Positions 25,675 to 35,135 of a stretch of 64,000 nucleotides of DNA are shown in pieces. The position numbers and the translations under genes were made by a program. A model generated the notes under the pieces. It saw only the letters and a program-made list of their open reading frames with translations. It did not search any database and had not been told where the DNA came from. The DNA is from Methylocystis bryophila (lineage in GTDB: Bacteria; Pseudomonadota; Alphaproteobacteria; Rhizobiales; Beijerinckiaceae). How positions within the stretch are numbered: the stretch's first letter is position 1; every line of letters starts with the position of its first letter. The DNA is taken from the NCBI RefSeq assembly GCF_027925445.1, contig NZ_AP027149.1:1798001-1862000 (forward strand), written 5' to 3'.

Positions 25675-26499
25675 ATGTGGAGATTTCTCGGCCTTTGCGC
25701 GCTGATTCTGGCGCTGGACGCGACGTCGACGCCGACGCAAGCGGGCGCGCCTCCGCTTCCGGGCCCGCCCGCGCGTCCCTTCCTCGCCCGGATGAACGGC
25801 CCCTGTCCAAAAAAATGCCAATGGATCGCGGTGCAGGGCGCGATCGACAAGACGACGCTCTCGGTTTTTGACGAGCTCGTCGCGACGCTCGGCGACGCGA
25901 AGCCCCCCGTGTTCTTCAACTCAGTCGGCGGCGATGTCGCCTCCGCCGTGCTGCTCGGCGAGCGCCTTCGTAAGCTCGGCCTCGACACGGCCATCGCCGC
26001 GACCCGCCTCAATTCGAAAGATTTCGGCATTCTCGGCAGCTCACCCGCAACGGCGCCGCGCGCCGACGTGGTTGTCTCGGGGCGCGGCTTCTGCGCCTCG
26101 GCCTGCGCGCTCGCCTTTGCCGGCGGCCTGCGTCGCTATGCGCCGCTCGAGACCTCGCTCGGCCTGCACCAAATGCTTCAGCCCGAGCAGGATGTGCAGC
26201 AAAAGGTGGCTGTGTTCGAGCAGGGGGAGGTGAGCCTCAACGGGCAGGTCGTCGGCAAGACATCCCGCCTGGTGGGAACAAAGACCGTGACGCGGCATCT
26301 GCCGAAAGGAGCGCCGCCCGACGCCGTCTATAGCGCTGTCGAGGCCTATTTCACGAAGATGGGCGTCGACGGCCCCAAAGCCGTTGCGCTGATGCGCAAG
26401 ATGCGGCCCGAGAAGATGGACTGGCTCACGCCCGAGCAGATCCTGGAGACGCGTCTCGCGACAGCGCGCAAGCGCGCCGACGCGCTGCTCGACTTCTGA
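25675..26499 (+). CDS. Predicted periplasmic ClpP-like protein (COG3904 type)
   Basis: 274 aa with signal peptide WRFLGLCALILALDATSTPTQAG. The body resembles the Clp/crotonase-fold proteins of COG3904: FFNSVGGDVASAVLLGERLRKLG supplies the oxyanion-hole glycines, GRGFCASACALAFAGG has the presumed nucleophile Ser in a CxSAC motif, and LGLHQM supplies a His. Two Cys in CPKKC precede the domain. The enzymatic function of the family is unproven. It has its own start (ATG 25675), 95 bases after a repeat element. Confidence 0.75.
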   Translation: MWRFLGLCALILALDATSTPTQAGAPPLPGPPARPFLARMNGPCPKKCQWIAVQGAIDKTTLSVFDELVATLGDAKPPVFFNSVGGDVASAVLLGERLRKLGLDTAIAATRLNSKDFGILGSSPATAPRADVVVSGRGFCASACALAFAGGLRRYAPLETSLGLHQMLQPEQDVQQKVAVFEQGEVSLNGQVVGKTSRLVGTKTVTRHLPKGAPPDAVYSAVEAYFTKMGVDGPKAVALMRKMRPEKMDWLTPEQILETRLATARKRADALLDF

Positions 26500-26515
26500 A
26501 AGCAGGGCGACCCGC

Positions 26516-27460
26516 TCAGCTCGCCGCGCGGCGCAGGCGGTCGCGGATCGCTTCGCCGAGACCCTGTCCCGGGATCGGCGCGACGGCGGCGCGGGCGATC
26601 CCGCGGGCGTCGAGCGCGCGCAGATGCGCATAGAGATTGGCCGCCGCCTCCTTGAGGTCGCCCGAGGGCGAAAGATCGAGCGCGACGGGCTCGCCCCTGG
26701 CGGCGAGCGCGCCGCCAAAATCGAGCCCCGCCTCGCCCCGCTCCAAGGTGAGGGCGTCCAAGCGCAGCCGGGCGCGCGGCGCGTAATGCGACGCCGTCAT
26801 GCCGGGCGCGAGAACGCTCTCCCCCGCCTGCGCGAGCTTCTGGCCGAGCGCCTCCTCGATCGCCTCGCGCGGCGTCGCGCCCGGCCGCAGCAAGGTCGCC
26901 CGCTCGCCCAAAAAGGCGACGATCGTCGACTCGAGGCCGGCGGCGGCGCGGCCGCCGTCGAGAATGAGATCGATCTGCCCGGCAAGATCGCTCATCACAT
27001 GCTCGGCCGTGACCGGGCTGACATGGCCCGAGCGATTGGCGGAGGGCGCGACGATCGCGCCGCCGAAAGCCTCGATCAGCGCCAGCGCCGTCGGGTGGGC
27101 GGGCACGCGCAGCGCGACGCTCGGGAGCCCCGCGCGGGCGAGCTCGCAAACGCTTCCCGTCTCCAAGGCCGGGGCCACCAGCGTGAGCGGACCGGGCCAG
27201 AAGCGCTCGGCCAGCCGTTGCGCGGGTGCGGGCAGCGTCGCCTCGCGCATCGCGGCGTCGAGCGTCGCGATATGGGCGATCAGCGGATTGAAGCGCGGGC
27301 GGCCCTTGGCGGCATAGAGCGCGGCGACAGCGTGAGGCGAGGCGGCGTCGGCGCCGAGGCCGTAAACCGTCTCCGTCGGAAAGGCGACGAGCCCGCCGGA
27401 GCGCAAAATCTCCGCGGCGCGTTCGATCGCGGCGCTCGAGGCGGGAAGGAGAGCTGTCAT
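26516..27460 (-). CDS. tsaC: L-threonylcarbamoyladenylate synthase (Sua5/YrdC type)
   Basis: Makes threonylcarbamoyl-AMP from Thr, bicarbonate and ATP for the t6A37 modification of ANN-decoding tRNAs. 314 aa from ATG 27460, the long form with YrdC domain (residues 10-190: GLVAFPTETVYGLGADA, KGRPRFNPLIAHI, FWPGPLTLV, SANRSGHVSPVTAEHV) plus the C-terminal Sua5 domain (from about residue 205, with PGMTASHYAPRARL). The frame continues upstream to 27706, but that part translates an intergenic palindromic repeat. Convergent with the COG3904 gene, 16 bases away. Confidence 0.93.
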   Translation of the reverse strand: MTALLPASSAAIERAAEILRSGGLVAFPTETVYGLGADAASPHAVAALYAAKGRPRFNPLIAHIATLDAAMREATLPAPAQRLAERFWPGPLTLVAPALETGSVCELARAGLPSVALRVPAHPTALALIEAFGGAIVAPSANRSGHVSPVTAEHVMSDLAGQIDLILDGGRAAAGLESTIVAFLGERATLLRPGATPREAIEEALGQKLAQAGESVLAPGMTASHYAPRARLRLDALTLERGEAGLDFGGALAARGEPVALDLSPSGDLKEAAANLYAHLRALDARGIARAAVAPIPGQGLGEAIRDRLRRAAS

Positions 27461-27524
27461 GATTGCGGCTCCAGGAGCAACGCGGGCGGGGAGTTCAAGA
27501 ATGGCCTTCCCTGATTGCTGTGCG

Positions 27525-27644
27525 GCCCCCTCCCTCACCCTCCCCCGCTTCGCGGGAGAGGGGGCGTTCGGCGTTGCGCGACGTCTCGATGAAGCTCGCA
27601 GTCTACTCCCTCTCCCGCGAAGCGGGGGAGGGCTGGGGAGGGGG
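27525..27644. repeat. Pair of inverted CCCTCCCC-type palindromes
   Basis: Two palindromes of the type ccctcccccgcttcgcgggagaggggg in opposite orientation about 45 bases apart. The same repeat type recurs at 53564-53605, 53692-53719, 55513-55631 and, in part, near 62030-62056. It is a dispersed intergenic palindrome family distinct from the 112-bp elements. Confidence 0.8.
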
Positions 27645-27777
27645 TCGCAAGCATAGAGTGACGAAGGGGACCGGGAGACCCCAACTACAGGTCCAGACGG
27701 CGACAACGCAACTGAGGCGCCCGTTGCAGAGCGGCGCGGTCGCAGTGTAGGACACTTCCCTCCTGGCGGGGATAGCC

Positions 27778-27854
27778 GGGCCGGTAGCTCAATTGGTTAG
27801 AGCCGACCGCTCATAACGGTCTGGTTGGGGGTTCGAGTCCCTCCCGGCCTACCA
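27778..27854 (+). tRNA. tRNA with CAU anticodon (Ile2 or Met)
   Basis: Cloverleaf of 77 bases: acceptor GGGCCGG/CCGGCCT (G1 pairs with U), D arm GCTCAATTGGTTAGAGC, anticodon stem CCG-CTCATAA-CGG giving CAU, T loop TTCGAGT, CCA encoded. No initiator feature (three G-C pairs in the anticodon stem). The body resembles alphaproteobacterial tRNA-Ile2, whose C34 becomes lysidine, more than elongator tRNA-Met, but I cannot settle it by eye. Confidence 0.9.
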
Positions 27855-28224
27855 ATAAAATCAGTGAGTTATTACCTATATTGGTCCTCGGGAAGCCTGC
27901 TCCCGCAGTTTCCCCCGCAATCACCTGTGAGCTCGGTCTTCGCGACCTGCGACTGCGGCCGGTGTGGATGCGTCGGCGCTTGCCGGCTCGACTGAGGTTC
28001 CGGCGCTTGCCCGCCGATTGCGCTGCTCGAGCTGTGGCGCCCGGCCCAACGATGTGCGACCGGACTGGCGTGAGCATCGGGCCTCAGGGTTGTCGCGCTG
28101 ACTTCGGCCGGTTCGAAGGGCATGCGCCATCTCTGACCGTTCGCGAATGGCCTGGACCGCCATCAGCGCCCGCAAGATGGAGCCGCCGCCCGAAAGGGGC
28201 GGCTGGTAGCTCGGATGATCGTTT
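27855..28224 (+). other. Gene-free region after the CAU tRNA
   Basis: 370 bases. The first 45 are AT-richer than the surroundings. An open frame on the plus strand (27881-28345) is low-complexity and lies opposite the secreted protein gene, so I do not accept it. No integrase remnant or direct repeat of the tRNA 3' end was seen. Confidence 0.4.
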
Positions 28225-28821
28225 TCAGGTGCGGCGCGCGCCGGCAAATAAGCCGGCCAGAGCCAAAGCTGCGAGGCCCGCGAGACCAACGCCGGGGACC
28301 GGAGCCGGAGCGGAAGCAGGAACCATAGAAGTTACCAACATGTGATCGCCGGCGGCGTCCGTGAGCGTGAAGGAAGCGGAGCCTCGGGGCCCGCCGGGGA
28401 GGGGTGACCAAAGATTGAAATCGCCCCAGTCGCCCCAGGCACAAGCCCCCGTGGACGGACCGTATGCGCAGCCGGCACCCACAGGCTGTCCAATCAGATT
28501 TTGACCGAGGTTCAGCGGGGTGGAGGACCAAAAGATTATCGACGCAAAATCGGAGGTGGTGAACGTTCCGCCGCCACCCTGGGGATCCGTGATCGTGACC
28601 GTGATGTTTGAGACGCCAGTATTGGGAATGAAGATGGGCGGGGCGAGCGCCGCAATTAGCGGGAACACCGAGTTGTCGAAGGTGATCGACCCGGTCGCGG
28701 TCGCCTGATTTCCAAAAGAAGCGCCGCTCCAGGTGATGTCGAGCGTCTCCATCGCTGCGAGGGACGGCGAACTGGCGCCGAGCAGCATGCCAACGGCCAG
28801 GAGATATTTTGCGGATTTCAT
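28225..28821 (-). CDS. Secreted protein with PGxGLAGL C-terminal sorting-type tail
   Basis: 198 aa from ATG 28821. Signal peptide KSAKYLLAVGMLLGASSPSLAA. The mature part is Gly/Thr/Ser-rich with beta character (LDITWSGASFGNQATATGSITFDN, SNITVTITDPQGGGG) and two Cys (GCAYGPSTGAC). The C-terminus VPGVGLAGLAALALAGLFAGARRT, a Pro-Gly motif, hydrophobic helix and basic end, has the layout of PEP-CTERM-like sorting signals. The protein at 59799-60395 has the same tail, which suggests a shared sorting route. Function unknown. Confidence 0.75.
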   Translation of the reverse strand: MKSAKYLLAVGMLLGASSPSLAAMETLDITWSGASFGNQATATGSITFDNSVFPLIAALAPPIFIPNTGVSNITVTITDPQGGGGTFTTSDFASIIFWSSTPLNLGQNLIGQPVGAGCAYGPSTGACAWGDWGDFNLWSPLPGGPRGSASFTLTDAAGDHMLVTSMVPASAPAPVPGVGLAGLAALALAGLFAGARRT

Positions 28822-29289
28822 GACAAGCGCCTTTCTTTGAAGCAATAGTGCGAGCAGACGTCGCAACTGCCCTTAATCGCCCTTGGCCCGAAGTCGACGC
28901 CAATAGGCCAGCAAAATCTTCCCTGGTAAATATGCGTAGGCGGCTCTTGGCAAGATTTCCTTGAGGAGTTGTGAACGTACCACACTGCCTAAACCTGAGA
29001 CGAGGCTCGGGCCCCATGCATGCGAGCGGCAGACACGGGTCATTTCTGAGCTTTCTTCCGTCCCGCCGCGCGCCATCGGGATGGCGCGGGTCTTTCGTCA
29101 GGTTCACTTGCATGACCGCGCTCGATGGGCACGGATTGGCCACTGCATGACGCGAACAAAAGATAAATTTCCTGGCCGCAATTTCGGGCAAACAGCCTGA
29201 TTTTAGGATAACGCCAATCTCGCGGTCGACAGTTCTCCGGCCAGCATGGGTTGTCGGGCCAGCTTGCATTGCCCAGGGCGATGCTGCGC
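28822..29289. other. Intergenic region, no gene seen
   Basis: 468 bases between two minus-strand genes. A small palindrome (cgcgccatcgggatggcgcg near 29068) is visible, with only a weak T-run. The part next to 28821 should carry the promoter of the secreted protein. No repeat family member found. Confidence 0.4.
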
Positions 29290-30864
29290 CTATCTCGCAA
29301 GCAGCGAGAAAAAAAGCAGGGCCAAGAGGATCAGGCTGACGATCCGCCAAAAGGCGACGGGGTTGCGCTCGTAGAGCGGCTTGCGCGTCGGCGCGCGGGC
29401 GATTCCACGATGGACGCCGTTTTCGAGCTCGAATGCGAACTCCAGCACGTCGCCGTAACGCTCGCGCGGCTCGACGGCTACGGCTCTCAACACGGCGGCG
29501 TCGAGCCAGGCGGGTAGATCCGGTCTCCGGCTGCCGATAGGCCGCGGCTTGCCGAAGCGCGGCCGGCTGAAGGGCTCGATCTCGCCATAGGGGTAGTCGC
29601 CCGTAAAGGCGCGATAGATTGTGACGCCGAGCGCATAGAGATCCGACGCTTCGTCGCCCGGCGCGCCGAGGAAGAGCTCCGGCGCCATGTAGCTCGGCGT
29701 GCCGGGAACGTCCTCGGCGCAGAAATCCTCGAGCCGCGGCGCGCGGCAGACGCCAAGATCGATGAGGCGCAGGCCTCCGTCCTTCAACAGCATCACATTA
29801 TCGGGCTTGACGTCGCGGTGGATGATCCCGGCGCGGTGCAATGTCGCGACAGCGCGCGCCAGACGCGTTGCGATATTGACGCCTTCCTCCAAAGCGAGTT
29901 TTGGCGCGCGCCGAAGTCGCGCCTCCAGCGTCTCGCCGTCGTAAAACGGCATGGCGGAATAGAGGCGCGTTCGCCGGCTTTCCTCTGCTTCGACGATTTC
30001 TCCGATGAAGGGGCTGCGCACGCGCGCCGCGACCCAAGCTTCATTGACGAAGGATCGCCGATAGCTCGCGTCGGTCGCGACGCGGGGATGCGGAAACTTC
30101 AAGACGAGCAGGCTTCCGTCGCGAAGGTCGGTCGCACGCAGAAGGCGACTGTAACGCCCGTCGGAAACCGCCTGCTCGAGGCGATAGTCGTCGACGATCT
30201 CACCGGGCCGCGGCAGCGACTCGATCGGCAAATCGGCGACGACGCGGGCAAGCGCCATTTCGTCGGCAGGCGGCAGATCGATCAAATCGGCGACGAGCGC
30301 TGTGGCATTGTCGTCGCCGCCCGCCTCCAGCGCCGCACTGACCAGCCTTTCGGCCGCTTCCTGCGGCGAGGCGGCCTCGGAAAGCAGCGCGCGAATCGAC
30401 GCGTTGCGCAGGGGCCCATGCACGCCGTCGCTGCAAAGCAGGAACCGGTCATGCAGACGCATCGCATGTGAAGCGTTGTCCACGCGCAACGTCTCCTCGA
30501 AGCCGACCGCGCGCAACAACGCGTGGGACAACTCGCCGCGTCCGAGCACGTGGTCGCTCGTCAGCAGCTCGAGATCGAAATCTCGCAGTCGATAGGCGCG
30601 GGAGTCGCCAACATGAATGAGAAACGCCGTGCGCCGCGAAAAGATCAGCGCCGAGAAGGTCGTGGCCATTCCCGCGAGACCAGAATCGACGCGCGCCTGC
30701 GCGGCGATCCATGCGTTGATCGATTCCAGCGCGCGGGAGGCGGCGCGCGCGACGCCGAGAGTTTCGGGCTGCGCATAATAGGCGTCGATGAAACCGCGCA
30801 CGCAAGTCTCGGCCGCCTCGCGTCCGCCCTTGTGGCCGCCGACGCCATCGGCGACCGCGGCCAC
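29290..30864 (-). CDS. Fused PP2C phosphatase / Ser-Thr protein kinase with C-terminal membrane helix
   Basis: From GTG 30864 the frame gives 524 aa. PP2C part: VADGVGGHKGGREAAE, HVGDSRAYRL, DRFLLCSDGVHG, GGDDNATALV. The kinase part begins near residue 240: LLVLKFPHP (ATP Lys), HRDVKPDNVMLL (catalytic loop), DLGV (metal site), TPSYMAPELF. A C-terminal helix WRIVSLILLALLFFSLL anchors it. Open sequence without ATG, GTG or TTG continues upstream to about 31090 and encodes the first PP2C motif (EAGRRPENQDY, near 30915), so the true start seems lost or non-standard (CTG 30972 is possible). It follows narK on the same strand across a 109-bp repeat. Such fusions often accompany nitrate-assimilation genes in Rhizobiales. 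Confidence 0.85.
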   Translation of the reverse strand: MAAVADGVGGHKGGREAAETCVRGFIDAYYAQPETLGVARAASRALESINAWIAAQARVDSGLAGMATTFSALIFSRRTAFLIHVGDSRAYRLRDFDLELLTSDHVLGRGELSHALLRAVGFEETLRVDNASHAMRLHDRFLLCSDGVHGPLRNASIRALLSEAASPQEAAERLVSAALEAGGDDNATALVADLIDLPPADEMALARVVADLPIESLPRPGEIVDDYRLEQAVSDGRYSRLLRATDLRDGSLLVLKFPHPRVATDASYRRSFVNEAWVAARVRSPFIGEIVEAEESRRTRLYSAMPFYDGETLEARLRRAPKLALEEGVNIATRLARAVATLHRAGIIHRDVKPDNVMLLKDGGLRLIDLGVCRAPRLEDFCAEDVPGTPSYMAPELFLGAPGDEASDLYALGVTIYRAFTGDYPYGEIEPFSRPRFGKPRPIGSRRPDLPAWLDAAVLRAVAVEPRERYGDVLEFAFELENGVHRGIARAPTRKPLYERNPVAFWRIVSLILLALLFFSLLAR

Positions 30865-31018
30865 AATTCCTTGCAGCGCGCCGGGACCGATCGGCCCCGA
30901 GGCGGTGGCGACATAGTCCTGATTCTCTGGCCGTCTACCCGCTTCGGTGCAGAAGCCGATCTCGACGCGCAGGCCGTGGTCGTAACGGGCGAGCAGCGGA
31001 AGTCCTCCGGCGGGATCA

Positions 31019-31127
31019 GAGCGAATTCCGCAAAAGTTGACAGACTTTTGCGGAATTCGCTCTGGCTTTTTACATTCTGGCGCGAATTCTTATCGCTCGA
31101 ACGATTACGTTCGAGCGGAAAGCGCGC
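31019..31127 (-). repeat. Variant palindromic element (109 bp), copy e
   Basis: It combines a distinctive perfect hairpin (gagcgaattccgcaaaagt...acttttgcggaattcgctc) with the standard family 1 half (cgctcgaacgattacgttcgagcg) and ends at the CTAG that holds the narK stop codon. It lies between narK and the kinase fusion and abuts the damaged 5' end of the latter. Confidence 0.75.
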
Positions 31128-32386
31128 TAGATACGCGCGCCAGAAACGGCGCCCCAGGTCGTGCGCCAGCGCGACTTCACCAGCAGTAAGCCGAGGAGGC
31201 CAAGCAGCGCAAGCACGCCGAAGAAGCTGAAGCCCATGAGAAAGCCGCCGGTCGCGCCCTTCGAGAAGGCGAGCGTTTTGGCCAGAAAATAGCCGCCGAA
31301 GCCTCCCGCGGCGCCGACGAGCCCGGTCATCGCGCCGATCTCGTTGCGAAAACGCTGCGGCAGGAGCTGGAACACCGAGCCATTGCCCATGCCGAGACAC
31401 AGCACGCCGAGAGAGAAGAGTCCGACCGCGGCCCAGGCGATCGGCGGCAGCTGCGTCAGAGTCCAGCCGGCTCCCTCCGCGGGCGCCGGCCCCTCGGGCA
31501 TGAAGGCTACGGCGAAGTAACAGAGCGACACCAGGCTGAAGAGAATGGATAGCGCTTTGATTCCGCCGATGCGATCGGCGATGTGGCCGCCGACCGGACG
31601 AAAGCCCGAGCCCAGCGCGACGATGAGGGCGACGACGAGGCCCGCAGCGACGCCGCTCGCATGATATTGAACGGTGAAATAGAGCGGCAGCGCCGAGGCG
31701 AGACCGACGAAGCCGCCGAAGGTGATGAAGTAGAAGAACATGAACCAGCGGCTGTCGGGGTCGAGGAAGATACGGCCGTAATCGGCAAGGCTGCTCTTGG
31801 CGCGCGCGACGGGGGCGTCCTTCGCGGCGAAGACATAAAAGACCAACACCATGGCCATCAGGATCATCAAGATGGCGAAGACGGCCTGCCACCCCCAATT
31901 TTCCGCGATCGACGGGGCCAACAGCGTGTCGAGCACCACGCCCATGTTGCCCGCGCCGGCGATGCCCATCACCACGCCCTGATAGTGCGGCGGATACCAG
32001 CGGCTCGCCTGCGGCAGCGCGACCGCGAAGGACGCGCCGGCGACGCCCAGCGAAAGGCCAAAGAGCGCGATCGGCAACGGATCCGAGAGCCCGAACAGAT
32101 AGACCAGGGTCACGGAGAACAGAACCACGACTTGCGCCATGACGCCTGTGATCTTGGCGCCGATCGCATCGGCGATCAGTCCGAGCGGCAGGCGAAAAAA
32201 GGCGCCGCCGAGCACGGGGATGGCGACCAGATTGAGCTTCTGCTCAACGGAAAGGTGCATGTCCTTGGCGATGTAGATCATCAGCGGGCCGAGCGACACC
32301 CAGGCCATGAAGCTCACATCGAAATAGAGAAAGGCCGATAGCAGCGTCGGCCAATGACCGGCCTTCTTGAAGTCTTCGAATTTCAT
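31127..32386 (-). CDS. narK: Nitrate/nitrite transporter, NarK-type MFS
   Basis: Inner-membrane major facilitator (419 aa) for nitrate uptake or nitrate/nitrite exchange. ATG 32386 (MKFEDFKKAGHWPTLLSAFLYFD) is the natural start. Twelve hydrophobic segments; the nitrate-signature glycine-rich helices appear as GVAGASFAVALPQASRWYPPHYQGVVMGIAGAGNMG and GAAGGFGGYFLAKTL, with the substrate-binding Arg in FFRLPLGLIADAIG. It is the fourth gene of nirB-nirD-nasA-narK, 43 bases after nasA. Its TAG stop shares TA with a repeat element. It could equally be called NasA-type transporter in some nomenclatures. Confidence 0.93.
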   Translation of the reverse strand: MKFEDFKKAGHWPTLLSAFLYFDVSFMAWVSLGPLMIYIAKDMHLSVEQKLNLVAIPVLGGAFFRLPLGLIADAIGAKITGVMAQVVVLFSVTLVYLFGLSDPLPIALFGLSLGVAGASFAVALPQASRWYPPHYQGVVMGIAGAGNMGVVLDTLLAPSIAENWGWQAVFAILMILMAMVLVFYVFAAKDAPVARAKSSLADYGRIFLDPDSRWFMFFYFITFGGFVGLASALPLYFTVQYHASGVAAGLVVALIVALGSGFRPVGGHIADRIGGIKALSILFSLVSLCYFAVAFMPEGPAPAEGAGWTLTQLPPIAWAAVGLFSLGVLCLGMGNGSVFQLLPQRFRNEIGAMTGLVGAAGGFGGYFLAKTLAFSKGATGGFLMGFSFFGVLALLGLLGLLLVKSRWRTTWGAVSGARI

Positions 32387-32429
32387 TGATGACGGCTCCT
32401 TGGGTTGGTGCGGCGTGGGGTAAAGCGCC

Positions 32430-35135
32430 TCATTCGGCGTGCTCCAGGACAGGCGTCCTCTCCGGGGCGGCGCCCTGATCGGTCCTGTCCTTGAGAATTC
32501 GTCGGATCTCGGAACGGCAAGAGCCGCATCCCGTGCCGGCCTTGGTGAGACGGCCGACGGCCTCGGGGTCGGCGGCGCCGTGAAGCGCGATCGAGGCTTC
32601 AATCGCTTTCGCGCCGACGCCATGACAGACGCAGATCGTCTGGCCCGGATCCGCGAGACCCTCTCTTGGACGCCCGGCGAGCAAGGCGCGCGCGTCGCCG
32701 GCCTCCGCTTTCTCGAATTCCGCGCAGAGGAAGGCGCGCGAGGCGGCCACCGGCTCTCGCGCGACGAACAGGAGACCGGAAGGACGGCCGTCCTGGATGA
32801 AAACCCAACGCCGGGCTCCGCTGCGCGGATCATGAGTCTGGGCGAGCTCGACTTCGGCTTCGCCGCAGCCGATCAGCGCTCGCGCAAAAACGTCCCAGTC
32901 CCGTGGCGGCGTCTTGCCGGCGAGCTCGATGCGCCAGCCGAAGCGCGTGCGCGCCAACGCCCAATATCCCGCGCTGATCTCCTTTGGCTTCTTGCGCGTC
33001 AGCGCGAAGCCGAACCAGACGGCCGGCCAGGCCTCGATGCGCACGGCGCTCGCCTTCAACTCCGGTTGGCCGGATAGGGGATCGACATTTGCAGCAACCA
33101 GAGCGTCGACCCGCGCGGCCGCGGCGTGTTGATCGGTCCAATGGATCGGCGCGAAGACGGAGCCCCTTTGTTGACGATCCGTGATCAGCGTTCGCAGGAT
33201 CACGGCGCCATGCGCGTTGGAGACGCGGGCGAGCCCCGCGGGTTGAAGCTTCAAGCTTGCCGCGTCCTCCGGATGGATTTCGACGAAAGGTTCGGCGACA
33301 TGCTGCGAAAGCCTCGGCGCGACGCCGGTGCGCGTCATCGTGTGCCACTGATCGCGCAGGCGTCCGGTGTTCAGGACGAAAGGCGCTGCGGCGCTGGTGC
33401 GGCTTTGGGGCGGGCGATAGGGCGTCGCGACGAGCCGGGCGCGCCCGTCTGGCGTGAAGAAACCCCCGTTCGCGAAGAATCGCTTCGGCCGAGCGAAGGC
33501 GGTTTCGCCCCGGCGCCAGGGCCATTGAAACGGCCGTAAACTCTCATAAGCGGCGGCACTGATCTCAGCGCAGGCGGAGATGTCGAAACTGCGTTCTCCG
33601 TGGTTGAGATGACCGGAGAGGGCCGCATATTCTCTGAAGATGTCGGCCGAGACCGCATAGTCGAAACCCTTCGCCCCCATGGCGCGCGCCACGCTGCAGA
33701 GAATTTGCCAGTCCGGCATGGCGTCGCCCGCCGCAGGACCTAGCGCGCGCTGGCGCGAGATCCGACGCTCGGAATTGGTGACGACGCCGTCTTTCTCTCC
33801 CCAAGGCTGCGCTGGCAGCTGCACGTGAGCGAAAGGCGCCGTGTCGGTCTCGGCCATGACGTCGGAGACCACGACGAAATCGCATGCGGCGAGCGCGCGC
33901 TTGATCTTGTCGGCCTCTGGCAGGCTCGCCACTGGATTGGTGCCGATGATCCACAAGGCCTTGATCCGGCCGTCGCCGACGGCCTCGAAGAGATCGACAG
34001 CCTTGAGGCCGGGCTTGGCGGCGACGCGCTCATAACCCCAGAAGCCGCGGACAATCTCGCGATGCCGTGCATTCTCCAGCTCCATGTGGCAGGCGAGTTG
34101 ATTGGCGAGGCCGCCGACCTCGCGCCCGCCCATCGCGTTGGGCTGCCCGGTGACGGAGAAAGGCCCGGCGCCCGGGAGACCGATGCGGCCCGTGAACAAA
34201 TGGCAGTTGAGAATGGCGTTGACCTTATCGGTTCCGGCCGAGGATTGGTTGACGCCTTGGGAGTAAATCGTGACCGTGCGCTCTGTCGCGGCGAACGCCT
34301 CGTAAAATTCTGCGAGCGCTGTCTCGTCCAAGCCTGTCGCGGCGGCGACCTTCGTCAGCGACCAATCTTGTGCGGCGAGCAGGGCGTTGTCCGCGCCCTT
34401 CGTATGCCTGTCGACATAGGCGGCGTGGCGCCGACCTGTGCGCTCGAGAAAGCGCAACAAGCCCAGAAACAGCGCCACGTCGGAGCCGGGCTTGAGCGAG
34501 AGCTGCAGATCGGCGATCTCGCTCGTCGCCGTGCGGCGCGGATCGATGTTGACGACGCGCATGTCGGCGCGCCGCGCCTTCGCCTGCTCCAGGCGCTGAA
34601 ACAGCACGGGATGACACCAGGCGAGATTGGAGCCGACGAGCACGACGAGGTCGGCTTCCTCGATGTCCTCATAGACGTTGGGAACAATGTCGGCGCCGAA
34701 GGCGCGCTTGTGTCCGGCGACGGAGGAAGCCATGCACAGGCGCGAATTGGTGTCGATATTGGCTGAGGCGAGGAAGCCCTTCATGAATTTGTTGGCGACG
34801 TAATAATCCTCGGTCAGCATCTGACCGGAAACGTAAAAGGCGACGGAATCCGGTCCGTGTTGCTCGATCGTTTCGCGAAAACGCCTCGCGACGAGATCGA
34901 CCGCTTCGCGCCAGGAGGCGCGCGCGCCCTTGATGATGGGGTGCAGCAGACGGCCTTCGAGCGTCAGCGTTTCCGCAAGCGCCGAACCTTTGACGCACAG
35001 CCGCCCGTAGTTCGCGGGATGCAGCGGATCGCCCGCAATCTCGACCGCGCCGGAAGGCGAGATGCGCGCCTCGACGCCGCAACCCGTCCCGCAATAAGGG
35101 CAGGTCGTCTGCACGACCCGCGAGGAGACGTTCAT
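32430..35135 (-). CDS. nasA: Assimilatory nitrate reductase, catalytic subunit
   Basis: Cytoplasmic molybdenum enzyme reducing nitrate to nitrite. 901 aa from ATG 35135, which overlaps the nirD stop by four bases (ATGA). N-terminal [4Fe-4S] ligands C12, C15, C19 (TTCPYCGTGCGVEA) and the Cys in GRLCVKG. Molybdopterin-guanine-dinucleotide-binding blocks include IGTNPVASLPEADKIK and VLNTGRLRDQWHTMTRTG. A C-terminal BFD-like [2Fe-2S] domain (TICVCHGVGAKAIEA and GTGCGSCRSEIRRIL) is the likely electron entry. There is no export signal, as expected for the assimilatory type. Confidence 0.96.
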   Translation of the reverse strand: MNVSSRVVQTTCPYCGTGCGVEARISPSGAVEIAGDPLHPANYGRLCVKGSALAETLTLEGRLLHPIIKGARASWREAVDLVARRFRETIEQHGPDSVAFYVSGQMLTEDYYVANKFMKGFLASANIDTNSRLCMASSVAGHKRAFGADIVPNVYEDIEEADLVVLVGSNLAWCHPVLFQRLEQAKARRADMRVVNIDPRRTATSEIADLQLSLKPGSDVALFLGLLRFLERTGRRHAAYVDRHTKGADNALLAAQDWSLTKVAAATGLDETALAEFYEAFAATERTVTIYSQGVNQSSAGTDKVNAILNCHLFTGRIGLPGAGPFSVTGQPNAMGGREVGGLANQLACHMELENARHREIVRGFWGYERVAAKPGLKAVDLFEAVGDGRIKALWIIGTNPVASLPEADKIKRALAACDFVVVSDVMAETDTAPFAHVQLPAQPWGEKDGVVTNSERRISRQRALGPAAGDAMPDWQILCSVARAMGAKGFDYAVSADIFREYAALSGHLNHGERSFDISACAEISAAAYESLRPFQWPWRRGETAFARPKRFFANGGFFTPDGRARLVATPYRPPQSRTSAAAPFVLNTGRLRDQWHTMTRTGVAPRLSQHVAEPFVEIHPEDAASLKLQPAGLARVSNAHGAVILRTLITDRQQRGSVFAPIHWTDQHAAAARVDALVAANVDPLSGQPELKASAVRIEAWPAVWFGFALTRKKPKEISAGYWALARTRFGWRIELAGKTPPRDWDVFARALIGCGEAEVELAQTHDPRSGARRWVFIQDGRPSGLLFVAREPVAASRAFLCAEFEKAEAGDARALLAGRPREGLADPGQTICVCHGVGAKAIEASIALHGAADPEAVGRLTKAGTGCGSCRSEIRRILKDRTDQGAAPERTPVLEHAE

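Noticed and set aside
27855..28224. Possible integration site next to the CAU tRNA
   Set aside because: No integrase, no second copy of the tRNA 3' end and no foreign cargo were seen.
29060..29100. Palindrome near 29068 as an intrinsic terminator
   Set aside because: The stem is short and the following T-run is weak; there is no plus-strand gene just upstream that it would end.
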